DNA from: Rodentolepis nana
Lineage: Eukaryota; Platyhelminthes; Cestoda; Cyclophyllidea; Hymenolepididae
DNA length: 18,278 bases
Reading direction: 5' to 3'
NCBI GenBank assembly: GCA_900617975.1
Contig: UZAE01000781.1
Location: 1-18,278, forward strand
Numbering within the stretch: position 1 is the stretch's first letter; the number at the start of each line of letters is the position of its first letter. Below are positions 10,047 through 18,278 of the stretch, piece by piece. A model generated the notes under the pieces. It was not told the DNA's origin. It saw only the letters and a list, made by a program, of their open reading frames with translations, and did no database searches. A program made the position numbers and the translations under genes.

Positions 10047-10376
10047 CGTTTATTTATTTATAACAAATGGCAGGCGTTTTGATAGTTACCATTAGTTCTT
10101 TAGTTGACTTCGTGCTTCACAGAGGGGAGGAACATCAAAGTGAGAGGAATTCGGGAGGGGGAATAATAGAGTGATTCACAGATGTAAAAGTAACAGACAG
10201 TCACAATGGCTCAGAAAGGGTAAGATAAATACTGTGGTAGGGGTCGAATCTGACATACAGTGAGGGTGATGATAGTTTAAAGTTAGAAGTCAACTGCCGG
10301 TTAATAGGCTTTGTTTGCCTTATGAGTATACATTGCCCAGGGTGCACCACGAGGAGGTGAGTCTATCCCACATCCC
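10047..10376 (-). mobile_element. SINE-like retroposon, copy 4, with 11-base target-site duplication
   Basis: AGGAAGTCAAT is present exactly at 10036-10046 and 10377-10387, defining both ends. The sense strand is minus. The plus strand starts with a TTTATTTATTTA tail and ends at the head, ATCCC. The antisense donor GAG|GTGAGT is at 10354-10362. The element lies about 0.4 kb past the candidate carbonic anhydrase poly(A) signal and interrupts a short minus-strand ORF. Confidence 0.9.
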
Positions 10377-10573
10377 AGGAAGTCAATTATTTTGTCAATT
10401 TTTTGAGCCATCTTGATGAAACAATCAATTAACTGGGGACCCAAAATCTTTATCCTTTGTTTGTTTCCATTAAAGGCTTTCCATCGAGTTTGAATATGTC
10501 CCAATGAAACTGTTATGAAGTTATCTTCTGTGTTATGAATTATAAATACAAGTTCTGTAGACCTCAAACGCAT
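10301..10573 (-). pseudogene. Short unrecognised ORF interrupted by retroposon copy 4
   Basis: Reading minus from ATG at 10573, about 65 codons of varied, protein-like composition (for example GHIQTRWKAFNGNK) run to the target-site duplication at 10387-10377. The frame then enters the element head (GIDSPPRGAPWAMYTH) and stops at 10301. Beyond the element, the other duplicate at 10046-10036 would lead to a TAG at 10028-10026. The old ORF would thus have been only slightly longer than the unique part. I recognise no domain, and an in-frame stop just upstream argues against an internal exon. It may be chance. Confidence 0.15.
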
Positions 10574-10792
10574 TTCCAATTAACTAAATCAATGATCTAC
10601 GTTATGTGTGCTTCAATAAGCTTAGAAGTATATTATGAGCAGGGTGAAAAGTGAAGATATTTGGCCAAAATTTTGTATTTGATTCACCTTTAAAGTTACC
10701 CCTTTCCTTTTCCAATGGCAATTGTTAATTTTAATTTTCCTTAAAGCACACAAATCGAGAATGGTATTTTTGCATGGAAACAAAGTTTAAAA

Positions 10793-10798
10793 TTTATT
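10793..10798 (-). terminator. Candidate polyadenylation signal AATAAA for the carbonic anhydrase gene
   Basis: On the minus strand, AATAAA lies about 140 bases after the TGA stop at 10938 and is the first canonical hexamer I see downstream. The DNA is AT-rich, so chance occurrence is possible. Confidence 0.45.
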
Positions 10799-10937
10799 AA
10801 AATTGGATAAATAATCTGATTTTATATCCATTATCTAGAGATCAGTCACATAAGTATGTTTGAATATAAAATCTAGTCTTAAACGCGCGACCAAGTTGTA
10901 TTTCGAAGGAGGGATATTTTGTTCACTTGAAGACCCT

Positions 10938-12093
10938 TCAATATTGGGACATGACTATGAGTAGGAGGAGGTAGTAGAAAGCTGTTAAATTGATCCTTGT
11001 TGCAGGATTCCACGATCGGAACACAATCCGGGGTACTACAACATTATCGGGATTGACTTTCCTTGGGTTCCGAAAGTTGTTTCCCATGTTTTTAAACTCT
11101 TCCTCCTCAGGATACTCAATATAACGCATTGCTTGAAGCTAGTCGTTAAATGAAATATTATGAGATGTTGCTTGATATCGCTACCTAAAACATTAAAAGA
11201 GACTCAAAATACCCACCTGACTTGGTGTGACGGGAATGGAGGTAGCAAAAACTGTCCAGTACACATTTTCTGTGCAAGGTGGTGTTGTCAAGGATCCTTC
11301 GTATCTGTAAAATCTGGTGCTTCCTCTTCCAATATCTAACAATGCATTTAGAGGGAATGCTGTTAGGTTAACTTCTGCCATGGGAGTTTTTATTTTATCA
11401 ACCATTTTCAAGAACTCTCCCATTCTGTAGAGCATTGTATTTTGAACTTCAATTTCACTGTCCTCATGGAAAACCAGACCTAATACTGCAAGGCCTTCGA
11501 AACCCTTTGCGGCTTCAGCAAAACTTTCGTAGAGCTCGTAATCGTAGGACACTATGTGCATCTATATTGATTGAAATAATTCGGATTAGAAGCGGTTCTA
11601 TATCTTCTCTACGTTTTATCGCTTCAACATACTTCAAGAGGAAAGGTCTTACCATTTATGGTGTGCTCCGACCCAACAGAACTATTCATACCCCAATGGA
11701 AATGGAACTGTTTAATACAAAATGCTCCACCATTCCGTCCTTTAAGTTGCAGGAAGTATTTACACGATGGAAGGGAGACCATAACTGAAGCAAAGAAAAG
11801 AATGTGAAAATATACTTTCATGGAATAGCCAACTTGAAGTGGAAGAACTAACGCGTATGGCCATTATTTTGCATGATGAAGGGTTCAGAGCTCTCATAAA
11901 CACCATTTTGATAGGCGTGAATGGGTTTGAGATTAGAATCGTAAAGAGCTGTTCCATATTCCAATGGGATTGGCGACTGTTTTACTCCATCACACAACTT
12001 ATTCGCGACTTTTCCCCACTTATCTGCTGATGAGTTGGAATTTGTGTAGGTCCAGGAACCTAGAGTTTGGCACAAAATTATTATCCATAACAT
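10938..12093 (-). CDS. Alpha-carbonic anhydrase, secreted or membrane-anchored, four exons
   Basis: The product interconverts CO2 and bicarbonate at a zinc centre, outside the cell or in the secretory pathway. Exons on the minus strand are 12093-11853, 11784-11633, 11561-11217 and 11138-10938 (TGA stop). All three introns are GT-AG, and the phases join to give 312 residues. Residues 1-13 are a short signal peptide. Zinc ligands are H108 and H110 in QFHFHWG and H133 in LEMHIV. The proton-shuttle histidine is H79 (NNGHT), and the gatekeeper pair is E120 (GSEHTING) and T223 (SLTTPPC). C34 and C227 match the usual extracellular disulfide. The C-terminal block NNFRNP followed by VFRSW is typical of the family. 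Four N-glycosylation sequons are visible: N20, N114, N196 and N296. Residues 299-309 are almost wholly hydrophobic, consistent with a GPI signal or membrane anchor (inference). An in-frame TAA stands 12 bases upstream of the chosen ATG, which has G at -3. Family assignment is firm; the exact paralogue is unknown. Confidence 0.95.
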
Positions 12094-12132
12094 TTCCAGA
12101 TATTAACATCCGAAGAAAACTTTTAACTAAAT

Positions 12133-12162
12133 ACTGAACAGCAATTGTATAATCTGTTTAAA
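12133..12162 (-). promoter_or_regulatory. Candidate core promoter of the carbonic anhydrase gene
   Basis: On the minus strand, TTCAGT at 12138-12133 matches the arthropod initiator. Its A at 12135 would give a 5' UTR of about 42 bases. TTTAAA at 12162-12157 begins 27 bases upstream of that A, a little close for a TATA box. Both motifs are short and could occur by chance, and no transcript evidence is available. Confidence 0.25.
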
Positions 12163-12456
12163 TCAATTGGGATAATTCACAGTATATGACTTCACAAATA
12201 TTCTAAAATGGACGTTTTAACGAAACCAGGCAATTGTCGTCTAACCATTTCAATATAACTGCAAATTCGTTTGTGTAATCTGTCAAGTTAAGCTTCTTAG
12301 GCATTTATGTGGATGATAAATAATTGCCTCACTTTAAGGCATTGTTAAAATTGTCTATTTTGCCTTAAACGAGCCTTATGTCTTGATTTATAATACCCAG
12401 CAATTTTATTGCCACAAAGGTAGCCATCCCATTTTCTAGAGGCTTCGTTCATAACC

Positions 12457-12510
12457 ATTCCATTTCGTTTCCATGGACGATGGAAAGTGGAATAGACAAA
12501 ATTGACGTCA
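12457..12510. promoter_or_regulatory. Imperfect hairpin followed by a CRE-like TGACGTCA
   Basis: ATTCCA at 12457-12462 and TTTCCAT at 12468-12474 pair with ATGGAAA at 12480-12486 and TGGAAT at 12488-12493. Ten bases further on, TGACGTCA at 12503-12510 is the full palindromic CREB/ATF site. The cluster lies about 320-375 bases upstream of the candidate carbonic anhydrase start. A regulatory role is only inferred, since an 8-base site can occur by chance in a window this long. Confidence 0.2.
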
Positions 12511-14976
12511 GATAAACTTAAGTTTTAAATAAAGATCTATAATTTATCCTTGATCGAGGATAAAGTTAAATGCACAATTTATTACTGTAACACCTAAATT
12601 AATTTATAAAAAAATTATATAAGCGGTATCAGGTTTTAAATAGTCGCATTTTTCTGTGGATTAAAATAAAGCTTTAATGAATTTTTAAAAATATTTTTTA
12701 TCTTTTATTGGCTTATATATTACATGTTATATGACCGCCTCACATCATAAACGAATAGTATCATTCATGTCGGAAGGTAGATGAGATTGGTTCGCGTTGC
12801 TTCTGAGAATAGCAATCGCATGTGTGTTATTTAAATATTCTTCGTGGGCGGTGTTAGACAAATACCACCAAAAGAACAAATTAGCCTTTTTACCCAAATT
12901 TGACTATTCCATTTCAGTTAAATAGTAGTCGATTACCACAGCATCTTATGCTCTATGCTAATTGAAGTCCAATAACTCGAAATTTTATTCAAAAGAGTGG
13001 CACTTGAACTTTACATGGGCACTGTCACACTGCCAATTTAAGAAGGGTACTTATAATTTCAGTCATCACAAAATAAGTCAGAGATTTAGTATTTTTTGCA
13101 AATTTTAGAAGTAAAGTTAAATTGATAACTTACTGCACAGACCACCTGATACAAGAAGGGTTGACAGGATCATGATCTCGCGGAAATATTTCAGGAACAT
13201 TTTATTGTCGGTGTCGCAATAACTTGCAAAAGTTAAAAAAAGGGGATAGAAATTTGTTTGAATTTTTCTATATAAGTTAATGTTGTTAGTTTAAGTAAAC
13301 AGAGAGGTTATTGAAGATATTTCATCTATATAAATGAATATACTTCATTATATTGAAATATTTACCATATTGACACATGCAAGATAAAAATAGCGTCTTA
13401 ATGAATGAATAACTGATAGCTCTTAGCAGCTTTAATGAACTTTGACCCTGTGACACCCAGCGAACTACCATACTAAATATGAAATATCCCATTGATTCAA
13501 AATGAATTAATTTGAAATATTAAAATAATTCCTTTGATAGGGACCATAATAGTCAAATTTAATGGCACAACATTTATGCACAGTATGATCTCACAAAAAA
13601 ATAAATATCTCAATAGAAACTAAGAGAAGTATTGAAGTCTGGAAAATTCAAAACATTCAAATATATAAAAATTCTTAATAATTGGAACCGCAACTTCGAG
13701 GTAAGTATTAAAAATTAGCAATATTATTATTCCGAATTATAAGGACATCCAATTTCATTTTCCAATCAAAGTGCTTGAAATTACTCAAATGTGGTACTTA
13801 CTTTTAGAGGTTTCAATTAGCCAACTGTTTGTATTAATTGGTTTCGTTTTAAATAGGCTAGGCTCCATGTGCCGATTGGTTGAATAAAGGGCCTTCATAA
13901 TCAACTTCTGATTGGTTGCTTCGATTGTCTTAAAATAACCGACAAACAGATTTGCCAATTTACAGATGTTGAGGGGTATCTAAATGGAGAAAGGGTATGC
14001 ACATTTGAGCGTCCTTTGTTTTGGATCCGTTTTCTTTAAAATTAACTCAAAGAAGTTCCTAACTGCTTTGGCTTCCTTCCTCTCATAGTATCCTCATGAA
14101 ATTCCTAATCTTTAAATGGAAAGTTCGTTTAAAATATTCTTTACTTTGTATGTATCTCCTTGTGCGAATATTATAATCCGCAATGCGGTTAAGATATGCA
14201 AATTTTGCCATGAATTTGAATGAAATTCTGCTATACCAAATTTTACCTTGAACTTAAGAGATACCAAAGATTTCAGATAATCTGACGAGTTTAGACTTCA
14301 GATATATTTGAGTGCTCGCTATTTTGCATTAGGTAAAATAATAAATAGCCTATATGCTCTGTGGTGTTTCAAGTGTTTTATAAATTTGTGAATTAAATAA
14401 ATATGCGATTTGCCAGGACTTTTACTAGAAGTAGTTTGTTAGGATCCAGAAGTCAGACTGATAGCGTATATTTGTAATAGAGAAGTAGATGATCTGAATT
14501 AAGTTGATGGAAGTTATTTCGATTAAGTTTCTGATTTGAATCAATTTATGCGCAATTAATGTGGCGGCTCAAGTATTTTGGAATTATGTACTTAGATATG
14601 ACTTGCTACACAAAGCAATTAATTCATTGTTGGAAGTGGGATTTATTTAATTAGAAAAATTTGTTACACAGGGATAATTTGAAAGTGAATTTCGGTGATT
14701 TTGCTCTCAAAATATTTTAAAAGGCAAATTATAGGCTTCTTTTAACTGAAACATTCCTATTATTTGTTATCTCAAGCGTATCTGCTGTCTTTTTAATAGT
14801 AGCATATAAACTGAAGTCATTTTTAAAAAAAGCTTTATTTTAGTAAAATCTTCGATTGAGTTTAGTTAGCTTGCTCCCATAAAATGGTTTAGACACTTTC
14901 CAGGAATGTAATTAATTATTTAATTACTTTTGAACTGGTTCCGAGAAATCCTCAAATTATCTGAAATAATTTCAAT
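12511..14976. other. AT-rich spacer upstream of carbonic anhydrase, no gene seen
   Basis: No frame of useful length and no copy of the repeat families was found. GATTGGTTG occurs twice about 35 bases apart near 13875 and 13911. Otherwise nothing stands out. Confidence 0.6.
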
Positions 14977-15315
14977 ATTTATTTATTTATTTCAAATGAC
15001 ACGCGTTGTGATAATTATTATTAGCCCTTTAGTTGACTTCGGGCCTCCCAGAGAGGAGAAAGAATATCAAAGGGATAAAAAGTGGAGAGGGGAGGGGGAC
15101 AGAATAATGATTCACAAATGTAAAAGAGACAGACAGACAGACACAAAGGCAGAGAAAAGGTAGGATGAGTACTGAGAAAGGGGTCGAATAGGACAAACAG
15201 TCGGGTCACAGTGGTTAGAAGTCAGAAGTCAACTGTCGATAAACAGACTTTACTTGCCGTTTAAGTATACGTTGTTCAGAGAGCACCACGTGGAGGTAAG
15301 TTTATTGAGCACCTC
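14977..15315 (-). mobile_element. SINE-like retroposon, copy 5
   Basis: The plus strand opens with an ATTTATTTATTT tail and ends at the head, GAGCACCTC. The sense strand is minus. The interior carries a (GACA)n run at about 15129-15141. The perfect splice-donor consensus GAG|GTAAGT is at 15293-15301. The head frame has a stop (the WAT position reads TGA), unlike most copies. I found no convincing target-site duplication, so the ends are approximate. Confidence 0.88.
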
Positions 15316-15951
15316 TTAAGAGGCAAGATTGGAATTCATTTAAGTTGCAAAATTCACAAGGCAAAATTTTAATTACAATGTTAGTTATCTTCACTGACTG
15401 CCCTGCAACAAGAAATTTGTGCTCTTCACCAGTAATTAAGAGTTTGAAATTCTCATGATTCGCGTAAAAATTTTCCGAGCAATGATGGGATTTAATTCTG
15501 CCTAAACATCAAAAAATATGTCACTCCAATTTAATGCCAGTGAATCGTAATTTCAATTACATCAGACACAAGAAACAGTTTTTTGTGGGATTTCATCATA
15601 TCCTACAGGAAAAGAAAATATTGAAGGTTGATTTATTTCTAATATTATTTAATTTATAACTGAAAAAATGCATTAAAGAAAACATGTAAAACTGAAAAAT
15701 TAATGTGTCTACGGGTGGATTAACAAGCCATAACTTAATGCAAACCTTGGATGCTTATAACAACTAACCTAAAAACTGACGCAACAAAAATTTTTAATGT
15801 TTATTCTCTTAAAAATGTTTGATTGGGTTAAATTAACTTGATCCTATAAAATTTGTTTGACATGTAATTCAATAATTAATTTTGTAATGGTTAGAAGAAC
15901 TCTCAATATATTTCAAACAAGTTAAGTCAGATTGTAGCGGATTGCTACCTT
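15316..15951. other. AT-rich spacer, nothing recognised
   Basis: Lies between retroposon copy 5 and the minisatellite block. No frames, repeats or strong hairpins were seen. Confidence 0.6.
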
Positions 15952-15995
15952 AGTAAAGCCTGACTGACTCCACCCTAAGTAAAGCCTGACTGACT
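15952..15995. repeat. Two tandem 18-base units, 26-base period
   Basis: AGTAAAGCCTGACTGACT occurs at 15952-15969 and 15978-15995. It marks the left edge of the minisatellite block. Just before it, GTAGC and GCTAC around GGATT form a small hairpin. Confidence 0.8.
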
Positions 15996-16041
15996 TAGAA
16001 ATCTCTATGGCAGATTCCCCAACATCAAGCTAGACTCCCAG

Positions 16042-16445
16042 AACCAGCTAAGCTGTAGCCCAGCTATCGGAAAACAGACGTGTAGCAAGGAATACGTTTA
16101 TTCGATACGGGAAAACAGACGTGTAGCACGGAGCACGCTTATTCAGTACGGATTCAGACGTGTAGCACGGAGCACGTTTTTTCAGTACGGGTATCAGACG
16201 TGTAGCACGGAGCACGTCTATTCAGTGAGCATATTACGAACCAGCTAAGCTATAGCCCAGCTATAAAGGAAACAGACCGAAACTAGCTAAGCTATAGCCC
16301 AGCTATAAAGGAAACAGACGATAATTCGGAACACGTATATTCAGTCACGTAATGATCAGAAAAGTGTGCACGGAGCACGTTTATTCAGGACGTATCTTGC
16401 GGATCAAGTAGGAGCACTTATTCAGGAACTATATTGCGGATCATG
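16042..16445. repeat. Compound minisatellite with two interleaved unit types
   Basis: Type 1 (CAGACGTGTAGCACGGAGCA then CGTTTATTCAGTACGG) starts at 16075, 16116, 16155 and 16195, with periods 41, 39 and 40. Type 2 (core AGCTAAGCTATAGCCCAGCT then ATAAAGGAAACAGAC) occurs at about 16042, 16239 and 16281. Decayed type 1 units with TTATTCAGGA and TTGCGGATCA continue from about 16360 to 16445. The type 2 core is rich in AGCT palindromes. The block is clearly richer in G+C than its flanks. Confidence 0.85.
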
Positions 16446-16540
16446 TGTACACGCATGGAGCTACTCATGATCAGGATGGGGTATTAGGTTAAACAGAGGT
16501 TGATGATTAGTCACTGTTTGTACGGTCGCTGCACACAGAG

Positions 16541-16755
16541 TTGTACGGCGCACCTCCCAATCCTGGCGAACTGCACACAAAGTTGTACGGCCGCACCTCC
16601 CAATCCTGGCATCTCCCAGTCCTGGCGTGCAGGCATGCGATGACGTGTCCCACAAGGCTTGTCCCGAATTGTACGGCCGCACCTCCCAATCCTGGCGAGC
16701 AGGCATGGAGGCATACGGTGCACACAGCGATAACGTGTCCCACATGTCTAAGCCA
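16541..16755. repeat. Second GC-rich minisatellite, about 29-base core
   Basis: TTGTACGGCCGCACCTCCCA then ATCCTGGC occurs at 16541 (one base shorter), 16583 and 16669, with a partial ATCTCCCAGTCCTGGCG at 16611. GCAGGCATG and CGAT(G/A)ACGTGTCCCACA are each duplicated in the same array, so a larger composite unit was also copied. Several minus-strand frames stay open across it because of the repeats. I do not call any of them a gene. Confidence 0.85.
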
Positions 16756-16810
16756 GCTAGATGACATGAGAGATGACCAATTGTTTGTCCCACATATCTT
16801 TCTCTTCTTA

Positions 16811-16824
16811 TCAGGATCTCCTGA
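16811..16824. repeat. Perfect 6-base-stem hairpin at the right edge of the minisatellite block
   Basis: TCAGGA and TCCTGA are separated by TC. It stands where the GC-rich block returns to AT-rich spacer. Confidence 0.4.
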
Positions 16825-17816
16825 CCTGTTTAGTTTGAGCAGCATTTGAATACCCATTTGGTTTCGCTGAATTAAAGGTTATTTCAAATTTTTAATTTCT
16901 AACGACTATTAAAAATGTTATTTGAACTGGATTAAGAGTTTTAATTATAATAATTAGAAAAAGTACCAACTATCTAAACTCCAGTAACATGCTCTGATGA
17001 GTTCAAATGACAGCTTGAAATATTTCTTCATTTTTAACAAAATGTACATTTCGGTCATGTTCTTCAAACTATGATCAGTACGAATTGGAACGGAATGTCG
17101 CACCTAATCCCCATTTTGAACTAAAAATACCAAGAGCATATCTACAATTTATTAGAAAACGTCACTTCAAGGCTCTTAAAATGGCCGACTCTGAATACGC
17201 TAAATTTATATTATATTATGATATATTATATTTTATGTTGATATTTATATTAATTTTGTTTTAGCTAATTTATGAGAGATGTATGTGATAATTTTATGCG
17301 AATTTTGTGCATGATTCAGTGGTTGTTTTAATATTTGCAAACATGGCCATTGTAATTCAAGTTTAAAATAAATCGATGTAATCGTATTCTTAACAGACGA
17401 TTATTTTAAAGCTAAAAACTTGAGTTTTGAGAAATCGACGTGAAATATATTCATGATTTTTAACAGGATTAAAATATCAAAATTGAGAGCTAATGAGTTG
17501 GCAAAATTATTTCAATTTTAAATCTGATAGCCTATCAATTCATTCCAATCGGTTTGAAGAAATGGCTTATCGCTTAAATACCCAATTAGACTTATTTCAT
17601 TCGATTAGGAAATTCAAGTTACAGAGCTTATTCTTGAACATAGATAGCTTCTAATACTGCTGTAATTACATCAAGATATCGTGTGGGATACTAGGTGTTT
17701 TAATAAGTGTCGTAAATGAGTAAAAGATATAAGTTCAAATAATACTGATTGAAAACCAAATATAATTAAATTGCGTTTCAAATGAATATCTGAGGAAGTT
17801 GCTTTGAGAATATTTC
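16825..17816. other. AT-rich spacer, nothing recognised
   Basis: Very AT-rich, with TA-palindromic stretches around 17205-17260. No coding frame or family repeat was found before retroposon copy 6. Confidence 0.6.
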
Positions 17817-17830
17817 ATTTTTCATTATCG

Positions 17831-18163
17831 GGGTGGGCAATAGACTTACCTCTACGTGGTGCACCCTGGGCAACGTATACTTATACGGCAAAAAAGGTCT
17901 ATTGATCGGCAGTTGACTTCTGACTTCAAACTTCTGTGGCCCGACTATTTGTCATATTCGACCCCTTACGCAGTACTCATCTCACCTTGTTTATGCCTTT
18001 GTGTCTGCCTGTCTGTCTCTCTTACCTCTGTGGGTCATTATTCTGTCTTTCATCTCGACTTTTTGCCACTTTGATGTTCCTTCTTCTCTCTGTGAAGCTC
18101 CGAAGTCAGCTCCAGGGCTAATGATAACTATCAAAACGGCTGAAATTTTATATAAATAAATAA
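17831..18163 (+). mobile_element. SINE-like retroposon, copy 6, with 14-base target-site duplication
   Basis: ATTTTTCATTATCG occurs exactly at 17817-17830 and 18164-18177, the clearest duplication in the window. The sense strand is plus, with the head GGGTGGGCAATAG and an (AAAT)n tail ending at 18163. TATTCGACCCC at 17955-17965 matches 9 of 11 positions of the Pol III B box. It lies about 125 bases from the 5' end, far for a tRNA-type promoter, and I see no A box. The antisense donor GAG|GTAAGT is at 17844-17852. Confidence 0.93.
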
Positions 18164-18278
18164 ATTTTTCATTATCGTTTAGTTGATAGAAATAATCGCT
18201 TTTCCGCTTATCTTTTATTGGGAAAGGGCCATCTATAAATATCGGTGCCAATGGATCACTAAGGCTAGGATTATTTAT

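Noticed and set aside
10236..10246. GGGTCGAATCT, resembling a tRNA T-arm/B box
   Set aside because: Inside retroposon copy 4 on the wrong strand for its tail, with no tRNA fold around it.
11435..11788. Plus-strand frame of 117 codons
   Set aside because: It lies antisense across carbonic anhydrase exons 2 and 3 and their intron; it is a shadow of the real gene.
11760..11957. Minus-strand frame of 65 codons
   Set aside because: Out-of-frame overlap of exon 1 and intron 1 of carbonic anhydrase.
11839..12030. Plus-strand frame of 63 codons
   Set aside because: Antisense shadow of carbonic anhydrase exon 1.
13871..13920. Two CCAAT-like GATTGGTTG motifs, possibly a third copy of repeat B
   Set aside because: Only about ten bases match and the rest of repeat B is not found nearby.
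14930..15209. Frames on both strands within retroposon copy 5
   Set aside because: Parts of the repeat element without conserved coding signal.
16075..16228. Regular spaced repeats that could suggest a CRISPR array
   Set aside because: Units are contiguous and imperfect with no unique spacers of constant length, and the DNA is eukaryotic.
17856..18251. Three frames in and around retroposon copy 6
   Set aside because: They are element sequence; they do not match the frame shared by other copies beyond the head.

Overview
The window is eukaryotic nuclear DNA, by eye about two-thirds A+T, and very probably from an invertebrate animal. The one clear gene has short introns of 68, 71 and 78 bases with GT-AG borders, and most of the rest is repeat-bearing intergenic DNA. 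An arthropod is a reasonable guess (short introns, secreted alpha-carbonic anhydrase, a TCAGT-type initiator), but nothing seen fixes the taxon. I see no bacterial operons, CRISPR arrays, tRNA genes or rRNA genes.

The gene lies on the minus strand at 10938-12093. It encodes a four-exon alpha-class carbonic anhydrase of 312 residues with an apparently intact active site, a short signal peptide and a hydrophobic C-terminal tail that suggests membrane or GPI attachment. A candidate initiator lies at 12135 and a candidate AATAAA at 10793-10798.

The main mobile feature is a family of 320-340 base retroposons, present six times: 1-286, 7921-8237, 8614-8937, 10047-10376, 14977-15315 and 17831-18163. 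Each has an (AAAT)n tail, and all share the same 5' edge. Three have clear target-site duplications of 10, 11 and 14 bases, and a fourth has an 8-base core. This is how a SINE-like element moved by a LINE behaves. The copies share an open frame in the head and a consensus-like splice donor on the antisense strand. One copy sits just after a signal-peptide-like ORF, and another interrupts a short ORF.

Other structure includes a near-perfect 462-base direct duplication (1993-2454 and 2677-3138), two pairs of old diverged repeats (4709-4911 with 6766-6929, and 802-929 with 8409-8519), and two C-rich tracts able to form G-quadruplexes on the minus strand. A compound minisatellite block richer in G+C than its surroundings spans about 15952-16755. 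Layout: 1-4700 repeats and AT-rich spacer; 4700-7900 old repeats and hairpins; 7900-10600 three retroposons with doubtful small ORFs; 10800-12140 the carbonic anhydrase gene; 12140-14976 plain AT-rich spacer; 14977-18278 two retroposons flanking the minisatellites.

I find no multi-gene system here. The best candidates for something undescribed are the retroposon family and the minisatellite block.
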